This document shows, piece by piece, positions 22,311 through 33,090 of a DNA stretch of 64,000 bases. Source of the DNA: Adenophora triphylla var. japonica (Eukaryota; Streptophyta; Magnoliopsida; Asterales; Campanulaceae); the NCBI GenBank assembly GCA_022495995.1, contig JAFEMH010002591.1:227501-291500 (forward strand), given 5' to 3'. A program made the position numbers and the translations under genes. Below the pieces are notes generated by a model. It ran no database searches. It was not told the DNA's origin and was given only the letters and a program-made list of their open reading frames with translations. How positions within the stretch are numbered: the first letter of the stretch is position 1; every line of letters begins with the position of its first letter.

Positions 22311-22929
22311 TTGTTAGCCATTTCCATGCAGCTATAAATTTAGGCCTCGTCCTCCCATTTTAGGGCCTGATGAATTACTCCTACTGTTACTCTGCCAAAA
22401 TACACTCAGAAACCATCCTATCTCCTCACAATTCTCTCTCTCATCCAAACCTCCCTCTCTCTCACACACTAACACACACTTCTCTTATACATCTTTGGAG
22501 ATCACACCTTGGATTGATCTAAGGTCTCATTCTGTGTATTTAAAGCTATTTCTAAAGGTTCTCTACACTAACTAGGTGTAGAGATCATGGTCTACAAGGG
22601 TAATGGCTCAATTCTCCCTTCTTTCTCTTTCTCTTTCTCTTCATTAATCTAGTATGATTGCCATGCTTGCTATGTTAGATCTTTCATAGTATGCTTAGAA
22701 TTACATGTTTTAGTCCCTGATTATCTCAATATTTGTGTGAATATGTTTATCTTCTGCTGATTTTGCTTCTTCTATGTGATTTTTGGTCTAAACATGAAGA
22801 TGAGTATGAATTATCCATATTCATACTCATCTGAGTGTTGGTAGCTATTCGTGAGGTCTCCGTGACCTGGTTATAGCCCTTGGCAATATCCAATTCTCCT
22901 TTGATCTTCCTTTATAAGCATCTTTGTGA

Positions 22930-23225
22930 AACCTCTGCAGGATGGCACGTCATGTCGTGTGACGGATCTAGCCATTACAGATCCTGTGTCGTGCGACAGA
23001 TCCAACCATACTGCAGAGGTCAATTTCAACTTGTAAGTAATTAGTTGGTCTCTGTGACCTATAGCTGGTGTTTTGTTTCTCCTGTATCTCTCAATTCCTC
23101 CATGTAATTGCTTCTCTTGTGAAACCTCTGCAGATGACCTATCCTGTCGGGCGACACACCTAGCCAGCCTAGGTCCTGTGTCACGCGACACTATAGGCCA
23201 TTTACAGAGGTCAATTTCCAAATGT
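22930..23225 (+). repeat. Duplicated palindromic block in the E2 LTR
   Basis: Two copies each begin TTGTGAAACCTCTGCAG and end CAGAGGTCAATTTC, so the outer arms are inverted repeats. Inside each copy are two CG-core palindromes exactly 34 bp apart (22953/22987 and 23145/23179). Confidence 0.7.
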
Positions 23226-23564
23226 AAAGTACCTTTCAAATTCATTGCAATTGGGGTTGTGGCTCCCCCTTAAATAGCTCACAAGTTGTATTCTGTTCGT
23301 ATTGCAATAAAAACAAAGCATATAAACACATTTTCGTCTCACACAATGCACAAACTTTTGAATTGTTTGGATGTTGAACATTAGAAAGACCCTTTTATAG
23401 GGGAACCTTGGGTGAACTCTTGGTTCTTCCTAAGATGTAATCTGACCCCCGAACCCTTTCTCTTTCATGGTTTTTCAAAGTGTACCTCTTAAAACATGGC
23501 ATGGAGACTCCCTCTTTTCTTAAAACTTCCCATGCATTTTTGCATGCGGATGGGGTACATTCAG

Positions 23565-23583
23565 TGGCGAGTCCGCTAGGGAC
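23565..23583 (+). promoter_or_regulatory. Primer binding site of E2
   Basis: TGGCGAGTCCGCTAGGGAC directly follows the LTR and is very similar to the PBS of element B. Confidence 0.75.
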
Positions 23584-24642
23584 CACAAACTTGCTTTTGC
23601 AAATTAAGCGGGTCAAGCTTTCGTTTTGTTCAACATCCATTTCATTCATTCGGTGTGTTCTTTGTTGTGTGGATTTATTGTGCTTATTTGCTTTATTTTG
23701 CATTGCTTGCCTTGTTATGTTTTCATCTGTATGTATTCTGTTCTGGTATTCTGAGGCCTGGATGAGGACTTGCAAGGGAGGAGGATTGGTTCTGGTGTTT
23801 GTTCTTTGGTTCTGGAAATCAGGCTTGTCCTGTCGTGCGACAGATCGTGCGACAGGTCATGCCTTTCCTATCCTGTGTTGGGCGACAGGGTAAGCCAACC
23901 TGCAGGAGATGTCTTGTGACAACCAGTTATGATTGTGGGACAGTCCCCATGATTATATTATGATGTTTTGGCTATTGTATCCTGTGGACCTCAGTGTGTG
24001 TGTGTGTGTGTTGATTTCATAATCCTTTTCAAACTAACATAAAATGGTATAAAAAATTATTTTTGCGAATCAAAGGAACCTAGTCACCCACACACTACAT
24101 CACTAGATTTAGAACCTTTTGGTGCGATTGACGGCATCGCGGACGGTGATGAATGTCACCTACGCTTGAGCGCCTAATATCAATCCTTTCCCCCTAGTGC
24201 ATCATAGGTGGCCCCATACTTTTCGAGCTTACCTTATAATGGCTGGTTTTTGGACATGTCATTTTATAAATTATACTAAAATGAATTGTTTTTGAAATTT
24301 ATAAAAGGATATACATACCTACCCCAAACCCTAGTATGTGTGGGCATGTTGCCAACGCAACATGGTTTCACGTATGGACATGTCGCTCTCGCGACATGTT
24401 CTAGCGAGAGATCATGTCGCATTGTCAACGTGCACCGACGAGAGGTCATGCTAGATTTTTTAGAAATTCTTCAGGAATACCCGTCATGCTGCCCAAATTT
24501 CTCCAAAAATTTGGACTGCTCGTCCGTCTCATATCTGCTTAGGTCTTATTTAGGTGTTATTACCTATTATTAATTTTTACACAAAACATTTGGTATAGTT
24601 TGAATGGTATGTCCCTAGGTTCCCGCTCGAGGTTTAGACTGC
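23584..24642 (+). other. Leader of E2, left part
   Basis: Non-coding, about 1.06 kb. It has further CG-core palindromes (TGTCGTGCGACA at 23831-23842; ATGTCGCTCTCGCGACAT around 24378-24395) and a short GT repeat at 23996-24010. It ends in ACTGC, where E1 is inserted. Confidence 0.55.
24638..24642. repeat. Target-site duplication of E1, left copy
   Basis: ACTGC, matching ACTGC at 44184-44188, directly outside the TG and CA ends of E1. Confidence 0.75.
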
Positions 24643-26029
24643 TGAAATTACCCGGATCCGCGAGGTGCCCAAACATCTGGCATCTCGGTTTGGTCGGGAC
24701 CGTGTGTTCACTGCATTTTCGTTCGTAGAGTCGCCACGCCGTTTTGATTTAGCCCAAAACATTGAGAAAAGGCTCAGTTTAAAAAACTGTTGTTGTGTAA
24801 TGAGATTTTGAATTCGGAGGTCAGGTTACTCCTCGAGAAGGGCATAGTAAATGCGCACCTGAGTCACCTCGTAAAAACGAGTCTTTCGGTACCCCTTCTT
24901 TCGTTAAAATTTGTGTGTGTGTGTGCTTTTTTAAAAATGCATGCTGTATCTGATGTCTACATTGTACACTATGTATTGAAATGTATTGAAATAGTAATGG
25001 AAGAAAGCCTTACCAATGTTGGTTCGTGTCTGTCTTCCGTAGGGGAATAGTGTTTGAGGGTTGAATAGTGTTCTGGGACGGACCGGGATTTCTTCGGGAT
25101 GTGCCGGTGTCTGCGGACAGAGTTTTGGTGTGTGGGATTGTCAGGTGTGTACTCGGGCAGAGTTTTGTCGTGTGTTGGGATCGTTTGTTGCACTCGGGCA
25201 GAGTTCCAACGTGCATTGGAATTGTCGGTTGAGCTCGGGCAGAGTTCCGGCGTGCGTTGGAATCGTCGGTTGAGCTCGAAAAGGGCCGGGACACCTCGGG
25301 ATGGCTCGGAATGCCTCGGGATGGCTTGGCAGGGCTTCGGGATGGATTGGAAAGGCTTCGGAATGCCTCGGGAGTGCCTCGGGGCAGCTCGGGAGCGTCT
25401 CAGGAGCGCTCTGTAGGGCTCGACAGAGCTTCAGAGTACCACGAGGGGCCTCGAAATGCTCCGGAGGGAACCGAAAGGGACCGGGATTTCCCCGAAGGGT
25501 CTTAGAGGGGTGCCTGAAGGCTGGGGGGAGAGAGGAGAAGAGGATTGTGTGTGAAAAATGAGAGGAGGAGGCCTCTATTTATAGGGTCCAGATTCTGGCT
25601 AGTTGTGTCGCACGGCACTGTCAGCCATTATCAGTTCTTTGGTTTTCCTGGATTTAAGGGAATATCATGGACCTTAAGGGGATTTTGTAATTATGATGTC
25701 CCTTGGCTAGTTGTGTCGCACAGCACTGTCAGCCATTACCAGTTTTTTGGTTTTCCTGGATTTAAGGGAATATTGTGGACTTTAAGGGGATTTTGTAATT
25801 ATGATGTCTCCTGGCAAGATGTGTCGCACGGCACAAGCAGCCAATTTCATATTTTACAAAATTCCTTAAAAGTCGTTTTGTACTTTTTAAATCCCAGAAT
25901 GGCCCCTCTTGGTTTGGTTGGTGGGTTTTGAGGTTTTTGAAGGCTACGGGTGTTCGAGATCACGTTTGTGTGAGTCTGCGGTGTTTCCCGTGCGTTTGGA
26001 AAGGAGTGATCCAGATTGGGGTACTTACA
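24643..26029 (-). repeat. 3' LTR of E1 (1387 bp)
   Basis: Read on the minus strand it starts TGTAAGTACCCCAATCTGG and ends GGGTAATTTCA. The TATA box is CTATAAATAG (complement of 25575-25584). Upstream of it lie three copies of a ~108-bp unit, each with GTGTCGCACGGCAC or a variant at 25605, 25713 and 25821. A PBS-like TGGCGACTC (complement of 24728-24736) lies inside the repeat, about 85 bp from its end. The ORFs in 25061-25561 are translations of a GC-rich repetitive stretch. Confidence 0.82.
25605..25834 (-). promoter_or_regulatory. Three CG-core palindromes at 108-bp spacing, E1 3' LTR
   Basis: GTGTCGCACGGCAC at 25605-25618, a variant with CAG at 25713-25726, and GTGTCGCACGGCAC at 25821-25834. 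All lie upstream of the minus-strand TATA box. Confidence 0.55.
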
Positions 26030-26039
26030 GAAGCCCCTC
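26030..26039 (-). promoter_or_regulatory. Polypurine tract of E1
   Basis: On the minus strand GAGGGGCTTC runs directly into the TGTAAG start of the 3' LTR. The same site in E3 (55374 onward) reads GAGGGCTTC. Confidence 0.6.
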
Positions 26040-26111
26040 GACGACGTCACTTACGGAGGAAGTGGGTCGTTGATAAGATAAGGGTCCTGATCTGGATCGC
26101 GTGCTGGGAGA
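26040..26111. other. 3' untranslated stretch between polypurine tract and array
   Basis: Shares blocks with E3 55374-55450 (CGACGTCACTT...GGAGGAAGTGGG and GATCTGG). No coding. Confidence 0.5.
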
Positions 26112-27520
26112 GGAGGTGACCGTGTAGGTCGGTTGTGAGGACATGGTGGTGTCCTATTGTGTGATGTGACCGCCGAGGTCAATTGTGAGGGCGTGGTGGC
26201 GTCCTACTATGATGTGACCGCTAAGGTTGGCTGTGAGGACATGGTGGTATCCCTTTGTGTGACAACTTAGGTCAGTTGTGAGGATATGGTGGTGTCCTAC
26301 TGTGTGACCGTTTAGGTCGGTTGGCTGTGAGGACATGGTGGTGTCCTACTGTGTGACCATTTAGGTCGGTTGTGAGGACATGGTGGTGTCCCATTGTGTG
26401 ACAGTTTAGGTCGGTTGGCTGGACCCTTTGATAGGATTCCTACGTATCCCTAGCGGGAATCAAGCCTGATCGTAGTTAGTATGTGGGGGAAGTGCGTAGA
26501 CGTGGTGGTGTTCTGAGGCGACCATTTAGGTCGGTTGTGAGGACGTGGTGGTGTCCTGCTGTGTGACCGTTTAGGTCGGTTGGCTGGACCCTTTGATAGG
26601 ATTCCTACGTATCCCTAGTGGGAATTAAGCCTGATCGTAGTTCGGAGGTCATGTAATTGTGAGTGTTTGTGGGCGTGGTGGTGCCCTAAGGTGGTGTGAC
26701 CGCTAAGATCTGTTGTGAGGGCATGGTGGCGTCCTAGGGTATTCGTGAGGACATGGTGGTGCCCTAAGATGAGGTGACCGCCGAGGTCAATTGTGAGGGC
26801 ATGGTGGTGCCCTAAGGATGAGGTGACCGCCGAGGTCGGTTGCGAGGACATGGTGGTGCCCTACGATGATGGGAGGGCATGGTGGTGCCCTAAGGATAAT
26901 TGTGAGGGCATGGTGGTGCCCTAAGGATATGACGACCGCCGAGGTCGGTTGCGAGGACATGGTGGTGTCCTACGGATAATGATGACCGCCGAGGTCGGTT
27001 GCGTGGACATGGTGGTGTCCCACGATGATGTGAGGGCATGTGGTGCCCTAAGGATAATTGTGAGGGCATGGTGGTGCCCTAAGGATACGACGACCGCCGA
27101 GGTCGATTGCGAGGACATGGTGGTGTCCCAAGGATATGATGACCGCCGATTTCAGTTGCGAGGACATGGTGGTGTCCCGTGATGATGGGAGGGCATGGTG
27201 GTACCCTAAGGATATGACGACTGTCGAGGTCGGTTGCGAGGACATGGTGGTGCCCTATGGATAATGATGACCACCTAGGTCGGTTGCGAGGATATAGTGG
27301 TGTCCCACGATTATGGGAGGGCATGGTGGTGCCCTAAGGATAATTATGAGGGCATGGTGGTGCCCTAAGGATATGACGACCACCGAGGTCGGTTGCGAGG
27401 ACATGGTGGTGTCCCAAGGATATGATGACCGCCGAGGTCGGTTGCGAGGACATGGTGGTGTCCCAAGGATATGATGACCGCCGAGGTCAGTTGCGAGGAC
27501 ATGGTGGTGTCCCATGGATG
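26112..27520 (+). repeat. 50-bp tandem array in the 3' region of E1
   Basis: About 1.4 kb of degenerate units built from GACCGCCGAGGTCGGTTGCG and AGGACATGGTGGTGTCC. Well-preserved neighbouring units at 27421-27520 are exactly 50 bp. The GGTGGTGTCC core is itself inverted-repeat rich. The left part contains two copies of the conserved CCTACGTATCCC...CGTAGTT block. The Val/His-rich ORFs in it are artefacts. Confidence 0.85.
26439..26643 (+). repeat. Two copies of the conserved CTACG...CGTAG block beside the E1 LTR
   Basis: Copies at 26439-26477 and 26604-26643 have the form CCTACGTATCCC, short loop, GGGAATCAAGCC, CGTAGTT. The outer arms CTACG/CGTAG can pair. Related blocks occur at 33669, 52650 (inverted), 55499, 55766 and 61777. 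Confidence 0.7.
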
Positions 27521-28029
27521 GTCGTTTGACCTTTGTCTGCTGGGGAAGGATTTCGGGCTTACTTTGATGGCCGGTTCTTGTTTCGTGTTTTATATTTTGG
27601 AGGCGTTTTGTGCCTTGGGATTTGTGTTTGGAGGTATTGGTGCCTTTTGTGTTTGTTTTACCGTTTAGTGGGCAATGTACGGGCTTACGATGACGGCCGG
27701 GGTTTGTTTGGTTGGGTTAAGGACCAAACTGCATTGAATTTGCTGGAAAAGGCCTTTGGACAGCCAGGGGCAAAGATTATAAGGGCAAAAGGGTAATCTT
27801 GCCAGGAGATACAAAGTGGTCCGCACGGATACCACTTCTTTGCAAAGTGGTCCGCACGGATGGGCTGTGAAAATTGATTTTCCAGAAATCAAAAATCAGA
27901 TTTCCAGAAACGAACAACAACTTCATTTTCTCCTTCTGTTCGAACGAGAGAGAGATAGAGAGAGAAAAAATTTGGTTTTGGCCAAAAATTTCCTAAGGAA
28001 TTCTTCCGAGTTTGCTTGAATCGCTCGTC
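27521..28029 (+). promoter_or_regulatory. Promoter and 5' UTR region of E1 aORF1
   Basis: Two identical palindromic sites GTCCGCACGGAT at 27819-27830 and 27850-27861, 31 bp apart, are each preceded by AAAGTG. A GAGAGAGAGATAGAGAG stretch (27947-27964) precedes the ATG at 28030. ATTATAAGG at 27777 is a possible TATA. No coding in the rest. Confidence 0.55.
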
Positions 28030-30977
28030 ATGGCGGAAAGGGCTAGACGTGGTCGTCGTCAGAGGAGCCAAGAGGCTATTGAGAGGAGGTTGGACCTCCA
28101 AAGGAATTGCACTTCCTTTTTTCCTTCATCGAGGAATCCAGATGTGTTGTATCCGGATTCGGAGGTGCACAACTTGCGGGGGAGGACCGTAAGGGAGGTA
28201 AGAGATCAGTTTTTGCTTTGATTCTTGCTTGAATTGTTGTATGCTAGAACTAGGTTATAGTTTTCGCAATTTGGGGCTTTTGTTGTTGCCAAGATCAATT
28301 TGTGAAATTGATGTTGATTTGTTGAAATTGAATGTGTAAGAATTGTGGGTATGTGATTTTTGTGCAAAAATGTGGAGATTAGCTCTTATTTGTAAAAATA
28401 AAGTGCCTCTCTCTGAAATGCATGCTTCGGTGATTTGTACCTTATGCTATTTCCGTATGTACATTGTGAAAAAATTGCCGTGTAGGGACGGACTTTGTGT
28501 GAAAAGTGTGACGTGTGCCGTGTTTTGTGACGGACTCTGTGGGAAATTTATGTGCAATGTGTGCCGTGTTTTTGCGATGGGTTTTTTGAAAATGTGTCAT
28601 GTAGGGACGGATCCCTCTTTTGAGAAAATTGCATAGTGCGTGCCGTGTTTTTGTGACGGGTTCTTGAAAATGTGTCGTGTAGTGCGTGTCGTGTTTTGTG
28701 ATGGACTATGAAAATGTTTCGTGTAGTGTGTGCCGTGTTTTGTGACTTACTATGTGGGGAAAGTTATGTGCAATATGTGTCGTGTTCTTGTGACGGGTTC
28801 TTTATGTTTTGCCGTGTTGGGACGGACTTTTTATGTTTTGCCGTGTTGGGACGGAATCTTTATGTTTTTGCCGTGTTGGGACGGACTTTTGTGTTTTCGT
28901 TTCTTTTTGTATATTTGCATTAAGTACTGTTAATGACGTACCTTTGCTGTGTTTACCTGCAGGATGAGGTGCCTTCGTCTGGAAAGGCGAAGAAGATGAA
29001 GTCTCGGGGGTCGCTCGAGGCTGTAGTTGAGCTGTGGCAGCATCTGCCGGAGATTTCCAGGGAGGGTAGACCGAGTCCTAAGAGGCTGGTCTTTGATTCC
29101 GGTTCGGGCGTGTTTATTGAGAACCTTCCCGGGATAGCGGAGACGCAGAAGAACAAGGGCATCTTCTTGGCTTTGTCTGAGTATTGGTGGGACACCACGC
29201 ATACCTTCCATCTTAGCTGGGGAGAGATGACGGTGACTCCTACCGATTTTGCGGCAATTACTGGGCTTTCCTTCAAAGGAGGGCCAGTGAGATGGCGGGA
29301 CAGGATGTTCGATGGGACGCTGGCGGAGCTGCTGGGCTTTGCGCCCTTCCCTCGTAAGGGCCAGCATAGCAATGTAGAGGCGCAGATCACGGCCAACATC
29401 GAGGCTTATCGTCGGGGCACCGGATTGGTGACGGCTGAGCAGCTGGCGCACTCCTTTCTGTGGTTTTCTCTTTTTGAGACTCTGTTCTCAAATCACGCCT
29501 CCTCCGCTCTTTTCCCGCTGCTGGAGAGTTTGGTGGACTTGGGGAGGGTTGGTGAGATTGCTTGGGGCGAGGCGGGCTTGGCCGATCTCTACTTATCCAT
29601 GGATCGATTTAGCCGGGGCATGGCCAGTTCTCTGGGATGCTTCGATTTTGCACTGGAAGTATGAGTTTATAGCTGTTTGTGGTTTAGCAATTTATCATTT
29701 CTCTGTCTTCTTTTTTTCTTTTGTTCTGAGCACTATCCGCTTTTTGTTGCAGGTGTGGTGCTATGAGATCTTTCGGTGTCAGCCGTGGGACCGGGAGGCT
29801 GAGGCCATGGTGGCCTACCCTGCTATGCTGGGCTGGGCTCGTCCTTTGAGGAGGAGGAGGATGATTAGGGGGAAGCTCACTGTTGCATATCGGGATGTGC
29901 AGGAGTTCCTAGAGAGGGATAGCCCGGCGGGGTTTGAGCTGTACCCCTGGGCTCGATATGACGATGACGAGCTCGAGGGCGGTCCCACGGTGACATGGTA
30001 GAGGAAGATGCTGCGGGGCCTGACTTGCGATGTTATGTATTTGGGGGAGAGGGTCTTCTGGCAGCATGGCCCAGGCAAGCCCCCTGTGGCTCCGAGGGAT
30101 CCGCCCTTCGGGATGATGCATCCTCATGACATGGATGTGCTGGAGTACGATAGGTACTTGGAGGGCGTGAGCGCCGAGGAGTTCATCCTGTATGGTGAGG
30201 AGTACGGGGCCTTCGTCAGGCGGAAGCTGAGGATGCCACAGGTGTTGGCGAGGGAGAGGCAGGATGGCCCACCACGTCCCCCAGATGTTCCGGTGCCTGG
30301 GCCGGACTTCACATATGTCCGCGGGGATTCGTCGAGGAGGAGGGTGTCGGTGCCCATCCCAGAGCAGGCTCCTGCTGCTTATCGGGTTGACCCGGATGCT
30401 CCGGTGAGTGTGCTTACTCTTTTCCATCTTGGCATCTTTTCTGTATTTTTCTCTTTTTGTCGAGTATGATTGCTTTTCTTTAGCTGAGCATTTCTTTGGT
30501 TGTTTGCTTGCGCAGGTCTCGGGGAGATCCTTTGATACGTTGACCCGCCGATTTGTGGGGATACGGTCTTTTGCGAAGAAGCTCGCGGGGAAGCTATCTT
30601 GCAGGTCTTCGCAGCTCGCGCCGGCGTTCGAGCCGATGCCTTCGAGGCATTCTGTGGATACTCCTTCGTCGAGGGCTAAGCCAGGGCCGCGGCCTGAGAT
30701 GCCGGTTTAGGGGCGGCACAGTCTTGATGCAGGGATGTCTTCGGGGGCCCAGAGGTCGTAGACTCTTCATCAGTTCTTCCCTCCGCAGGATGCACAGGGA
30801 GAGGGTTCGTCGGCACATCCCTTCTATGATCCTTTCACCGGGTTTGATCCTTCGGAGTACTTCGAGTACTCGCCTCAGGAGGGGGTCCAGTATTCTGATG
30901 ACGAGGGTGTGGCTGGCGAGTTTGCCGAGATGCCGGACTTCTCATTTGCGGAGGTTGATGATGATGAGTCGGAGTAG
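28030..30977 (+). pseudogene. aORF1 of E1: plant mobile domain (PMD) protein, antisense to pol
   Basis: Exons 28030-28197, 28963-29658, 29753-30403 and 30516-30977 join in phase with GT/AG borders. The start MAERARRGRRQRSQ is a basic, possibly nuclear-targeting N-terminus. Exon 2 carries the plant mobile domain signature: WWDTTHTFHLSWGEMTVTP followed by DFAAITGLSFKGGPV. The C-terminus is acidic. In-frame TAG codons at 29999-30001, 30708-30710 and one near 30758 break it, so this copy is probably not functional. PMD proteins in plants act in silencing or genome stability, and the domain is known to have been captured by Ty3/gypsy elements. The cellular role here is unknown. Confidence 0.78.
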
Positions 30978-31454
30978 GGCTCATTTGCTTTCCCTCTTTC
31001 CATTTTTTTTGCAACAGTCATTTTGTACCTGTAATAAAACACTTGTATTTGCACAGCAAAGTATTTTATTTAAGATGTAATGCCGTATTTGTGGTTCCCG
31101 GGGATTGACCTAGGAATTGTTGCTAGTTTATTATTTTTTTGTGCATGTCACATGAGCTGGGAATGCGTTTGTGGTTAGTGTATGGTTGCCGGAAATGGCT
31201 TTGGCCAGGCTTTTGAGCAGTTGGAGGTAGGGTCCTGCCGAGAGCAGTAGCTGCCTTGTAGTTTGCTGAAAATGTGGGACCAGATTGTAAAGTGGTCCGT
31301 ACGGACAGACCATGCATGCAAAGTGGTCCGTACGGACAAGCTTTACTTTTAGTAAGGAAATAAGAGCCACAGGATGTCTGGACTTCCCTCACTTCCCATT
31401 TGCAGTCATTTCGAGCTTTCTTCCTCATTTTCTCTAGAAACTTCCACTTTTGCC
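30978..31454 (+). promoter_or_regulatory. Intergenic region with the aORF2 promoter of E1
   Basis: Holds the 3' end of aORF1 with AATAAA at 31033. Two identical palindromes GTCCGTACGGAC (31295-31306 and 31326-31337), 31 bp apart, are each preceded by AAAGTG. The distance to the aORF2 ATG is about 120 bp. No coding seen. Confidence 0.55.
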
Positions 31455-32978
31455 ATGGATTCTTTGTCCGTTCCAAGAGTTTTGCCGAGGCTTTCGAAGG
31501 AGCGACAAGCATACTTCCTTGAGCGGCTGAAAATGTGGATGCGACACCGTATGACGCACAATAGGCGGGCGTTCGAGGTGAGATTTTGACTTTGCTCGAT
31601 TTGGTCCCTTAAGGAGCTAGTTCCTGATTGGGAATTGTTGCGGGCTGCCCCGAAGTTCTGGGATGTTAGGAGGCACGTGTATAGCTTCTCCTACAATGAA
31701 GTGACGCCCACCTTTGAGGATTTTCGGGCTTTGATGGGAGGACCGGAGGTGGAGGCCGTCTCGCTTCCTGTGATTGGTGGTGCAGCCGTGAGCGTGAAGC
31801 TCGCATGCTTTCTTCGGACTTCGTTGGAAGAAGTGCAGGGTATGACATTTGATTATGGTCATATTGAAATTTTTGTGCTGCCGGAGCAGTTTATGAGCGA
31901 CGGCGAGAGTGACGTCTTGTGGGATGCATTTGCCTTGTGCGTGATAGCGACGCTTTTCATGGTCAGCTCCCTTGGGGTATGCGACGGCGCTTTGCTGGAT
32001 GTGGTAGGGCACTGCAGAGCCGGGGAGGATATTGTTCCGTTGGTGTTGGGGGAGACCCTTCACGGCATTGATCGTCTGGCGACTGGGGATAGGTTCATGA
32101 GAGGGGGAAGCCCCGCTTTGCTCACCTTGTGGTTGCGAGAGAGACTTCAGGCCATGCCCGAGTCTCTGGCTTCTTTTATCCTGTGGACATTTGCTCAGCG
32201 TCCTCTTGTATTGGATATGGATCAGTCCGCCTGGGAGAGATGGATGGCACAGATTGGTACACATCAGATCCGTTGGTGGGTTCCTCATTGGGGGATTGAG
32301 ACTAGGAGGGCCTTTCAGGAAGGGTCCTATGTTGTCAGAGTTCCAGGTTTGTCTTGGTCCTCCTTCTATATTCCGTCGCTTGTTTCCCGACAGTTCGGGA
32401 TGAGGCAGGAGCCTTTGCTGGGCTGGGATGACATTGCTACTGCGGAGGTAGCTTTTCTTTGTATGGCAGCTTCAAATGTTCTTTTGTATTTTTTGAGGGT
32501 ATGGAAGTATTTCGATTTCCCTCTTGTGGTGCTCCTTCGACGTCGGGAGAGTGTTGTCTTGACCACCGAGTACCTGGATTGGTACGAGCAGCATGTTGGG
32601 CAGTCCCAAGTGGTTTTGGGAAGCAGGCGTGAAGCGATTCTTGGGCAAGGTTGCCGTCCTAGCTATAGCCTTAGGAGTGCTGAAGCCTGGTCTAACCCTC
32701 AGAATGTGACAGGAGATGCTTTATTCGACTACTAGACTTGAGTTGACCGACAGACGGAGAGAGGTCCTCTTTTGCAGACTCGTAGGGAGGAGATTCGGGC
32801 CGAGGTATGGGCGAATGAAGCTCTGCGAGCTGCTGGATTGTTTGACTCTACGGGGAGGACCCCTAATCTCGGAATGAGAGAGACAGAGTTGGCTCGCGTG
32901 GAGCGAAAGAAGACTCGCCGGGGACGAGGGAAGAAAGGGAAGAATGGCGAGGGGACAAGCGCAGATGGCGCGGAATGA
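31455..32978 (+). pseudogene. aORF2 of E1: DUF7745-like protein, antisense to pol
   Basis: A single frame of about 507 codons from the ATG at 31455 to the TGA at 32976-32978. It is broken by in-frame stops at 31587-31589, 32733-32735 and 32739-32741. Visible motifs are DWELLRAAPKFWD, YSFSYNEVTPTFEDFRALM, IRWWVPHWGIETRR and FYIPSLVSRQFG. It ends in a basic KKTRRGRGKKGK tail. The TPT-E-F/Y-L block after a W/F-rich start resembles the plant family DUF7745, but I recall this without checking. Relatives occur antisense in E2 (53000-53778) and E3 (59910-61408). Function unknown; the basic tail suggests nucleic-acid binding. Confidence 0.75.
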
Positions 32979-33068
32979 CCTCCTAAGTATCCATTCATTT
33001 CATTGTAGACACATTATTTGTTAAATGTATTAAGCTGTCTTTTAGCATGTTGTGAACTTGAGAGTAGA

Positions 33069-33090
33069 CCGTGCTTGAACTCATCAAGAA
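33069..33090 (+). promoter_or_regulatory. Conserved junction block 1 (E1)
   Basis: CCGTGCTTGAACTCATCAAG contains the stem CTTGA/TCAAG with loop ACTCA. It is the same in E2 (inverted, 52825-52843) and E3 (61526-61547). It lies in the 3' region of aORF2. Confidence 0.7.

Larger units (their letters stand above)
22086..23563 (+). repeat. 5' LTR of E2 (about 1478 bp)
   Basis: Starts TGTAATTACCCAAATCTGG, a close match to the E1 LTR start TGTAAGTACCCCAATCTGG. It ends just before a PBS at 23565. The palindrome TGTCGTGCGACA (22299-22310) lies 22 bp upstream of a TATA box (TATAAAT, 22333). A CT-rich stretch (22420-22480) follows. Two ~190-bp direct copies of a palindrome-bearing block (about 22930-23035 and 23118-23225) lie in the 3' half. 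Confidence 0.75.

Noticed and set aside
24710..24714. Second ACTGC near the E1 left end as an alternative target duplication
   Set aside because: It lies within sequence shared with the other LTR (which has GCTGC there), so it cannot be the flank; 24638-24642 directly precedes a TG end.
25061..25561. Overlapping ORFs with Gly/Arg/Glu-rich repeats, duplicated at 43224-43825
   Set aside because: They lie in the transcribed part of the E1 LTRs, on the strand opposite the element, and reflect a GC-rich repetitive stretch; several frames are open at once.
26154..27515. His/Pro-rich minus-strand ORFs
   Set aside because: Translations of the 50-bp tandem array; all have the same repetitive pattern and no domain.
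28930..29451. 173-codon minus-strand ORF
   Set aside because: Shadow of exon 2 of aORF1, which has domain homology and splice borders.
31566..31604. A possible short intron at the first stop of E1 aORF2 (GTGAGA donor, CTTAAG end)
   Set aside because: It would be under 40 nt, too short for plants. The reading frame continues in phase across it and matches E3, so a premature TGA is the simpler reading.
31617..32288. 223-codon minus-strand ORF
   Set aside because: Shadow of aORF2, whose plus-strand frame is conserved in E2 and E3.
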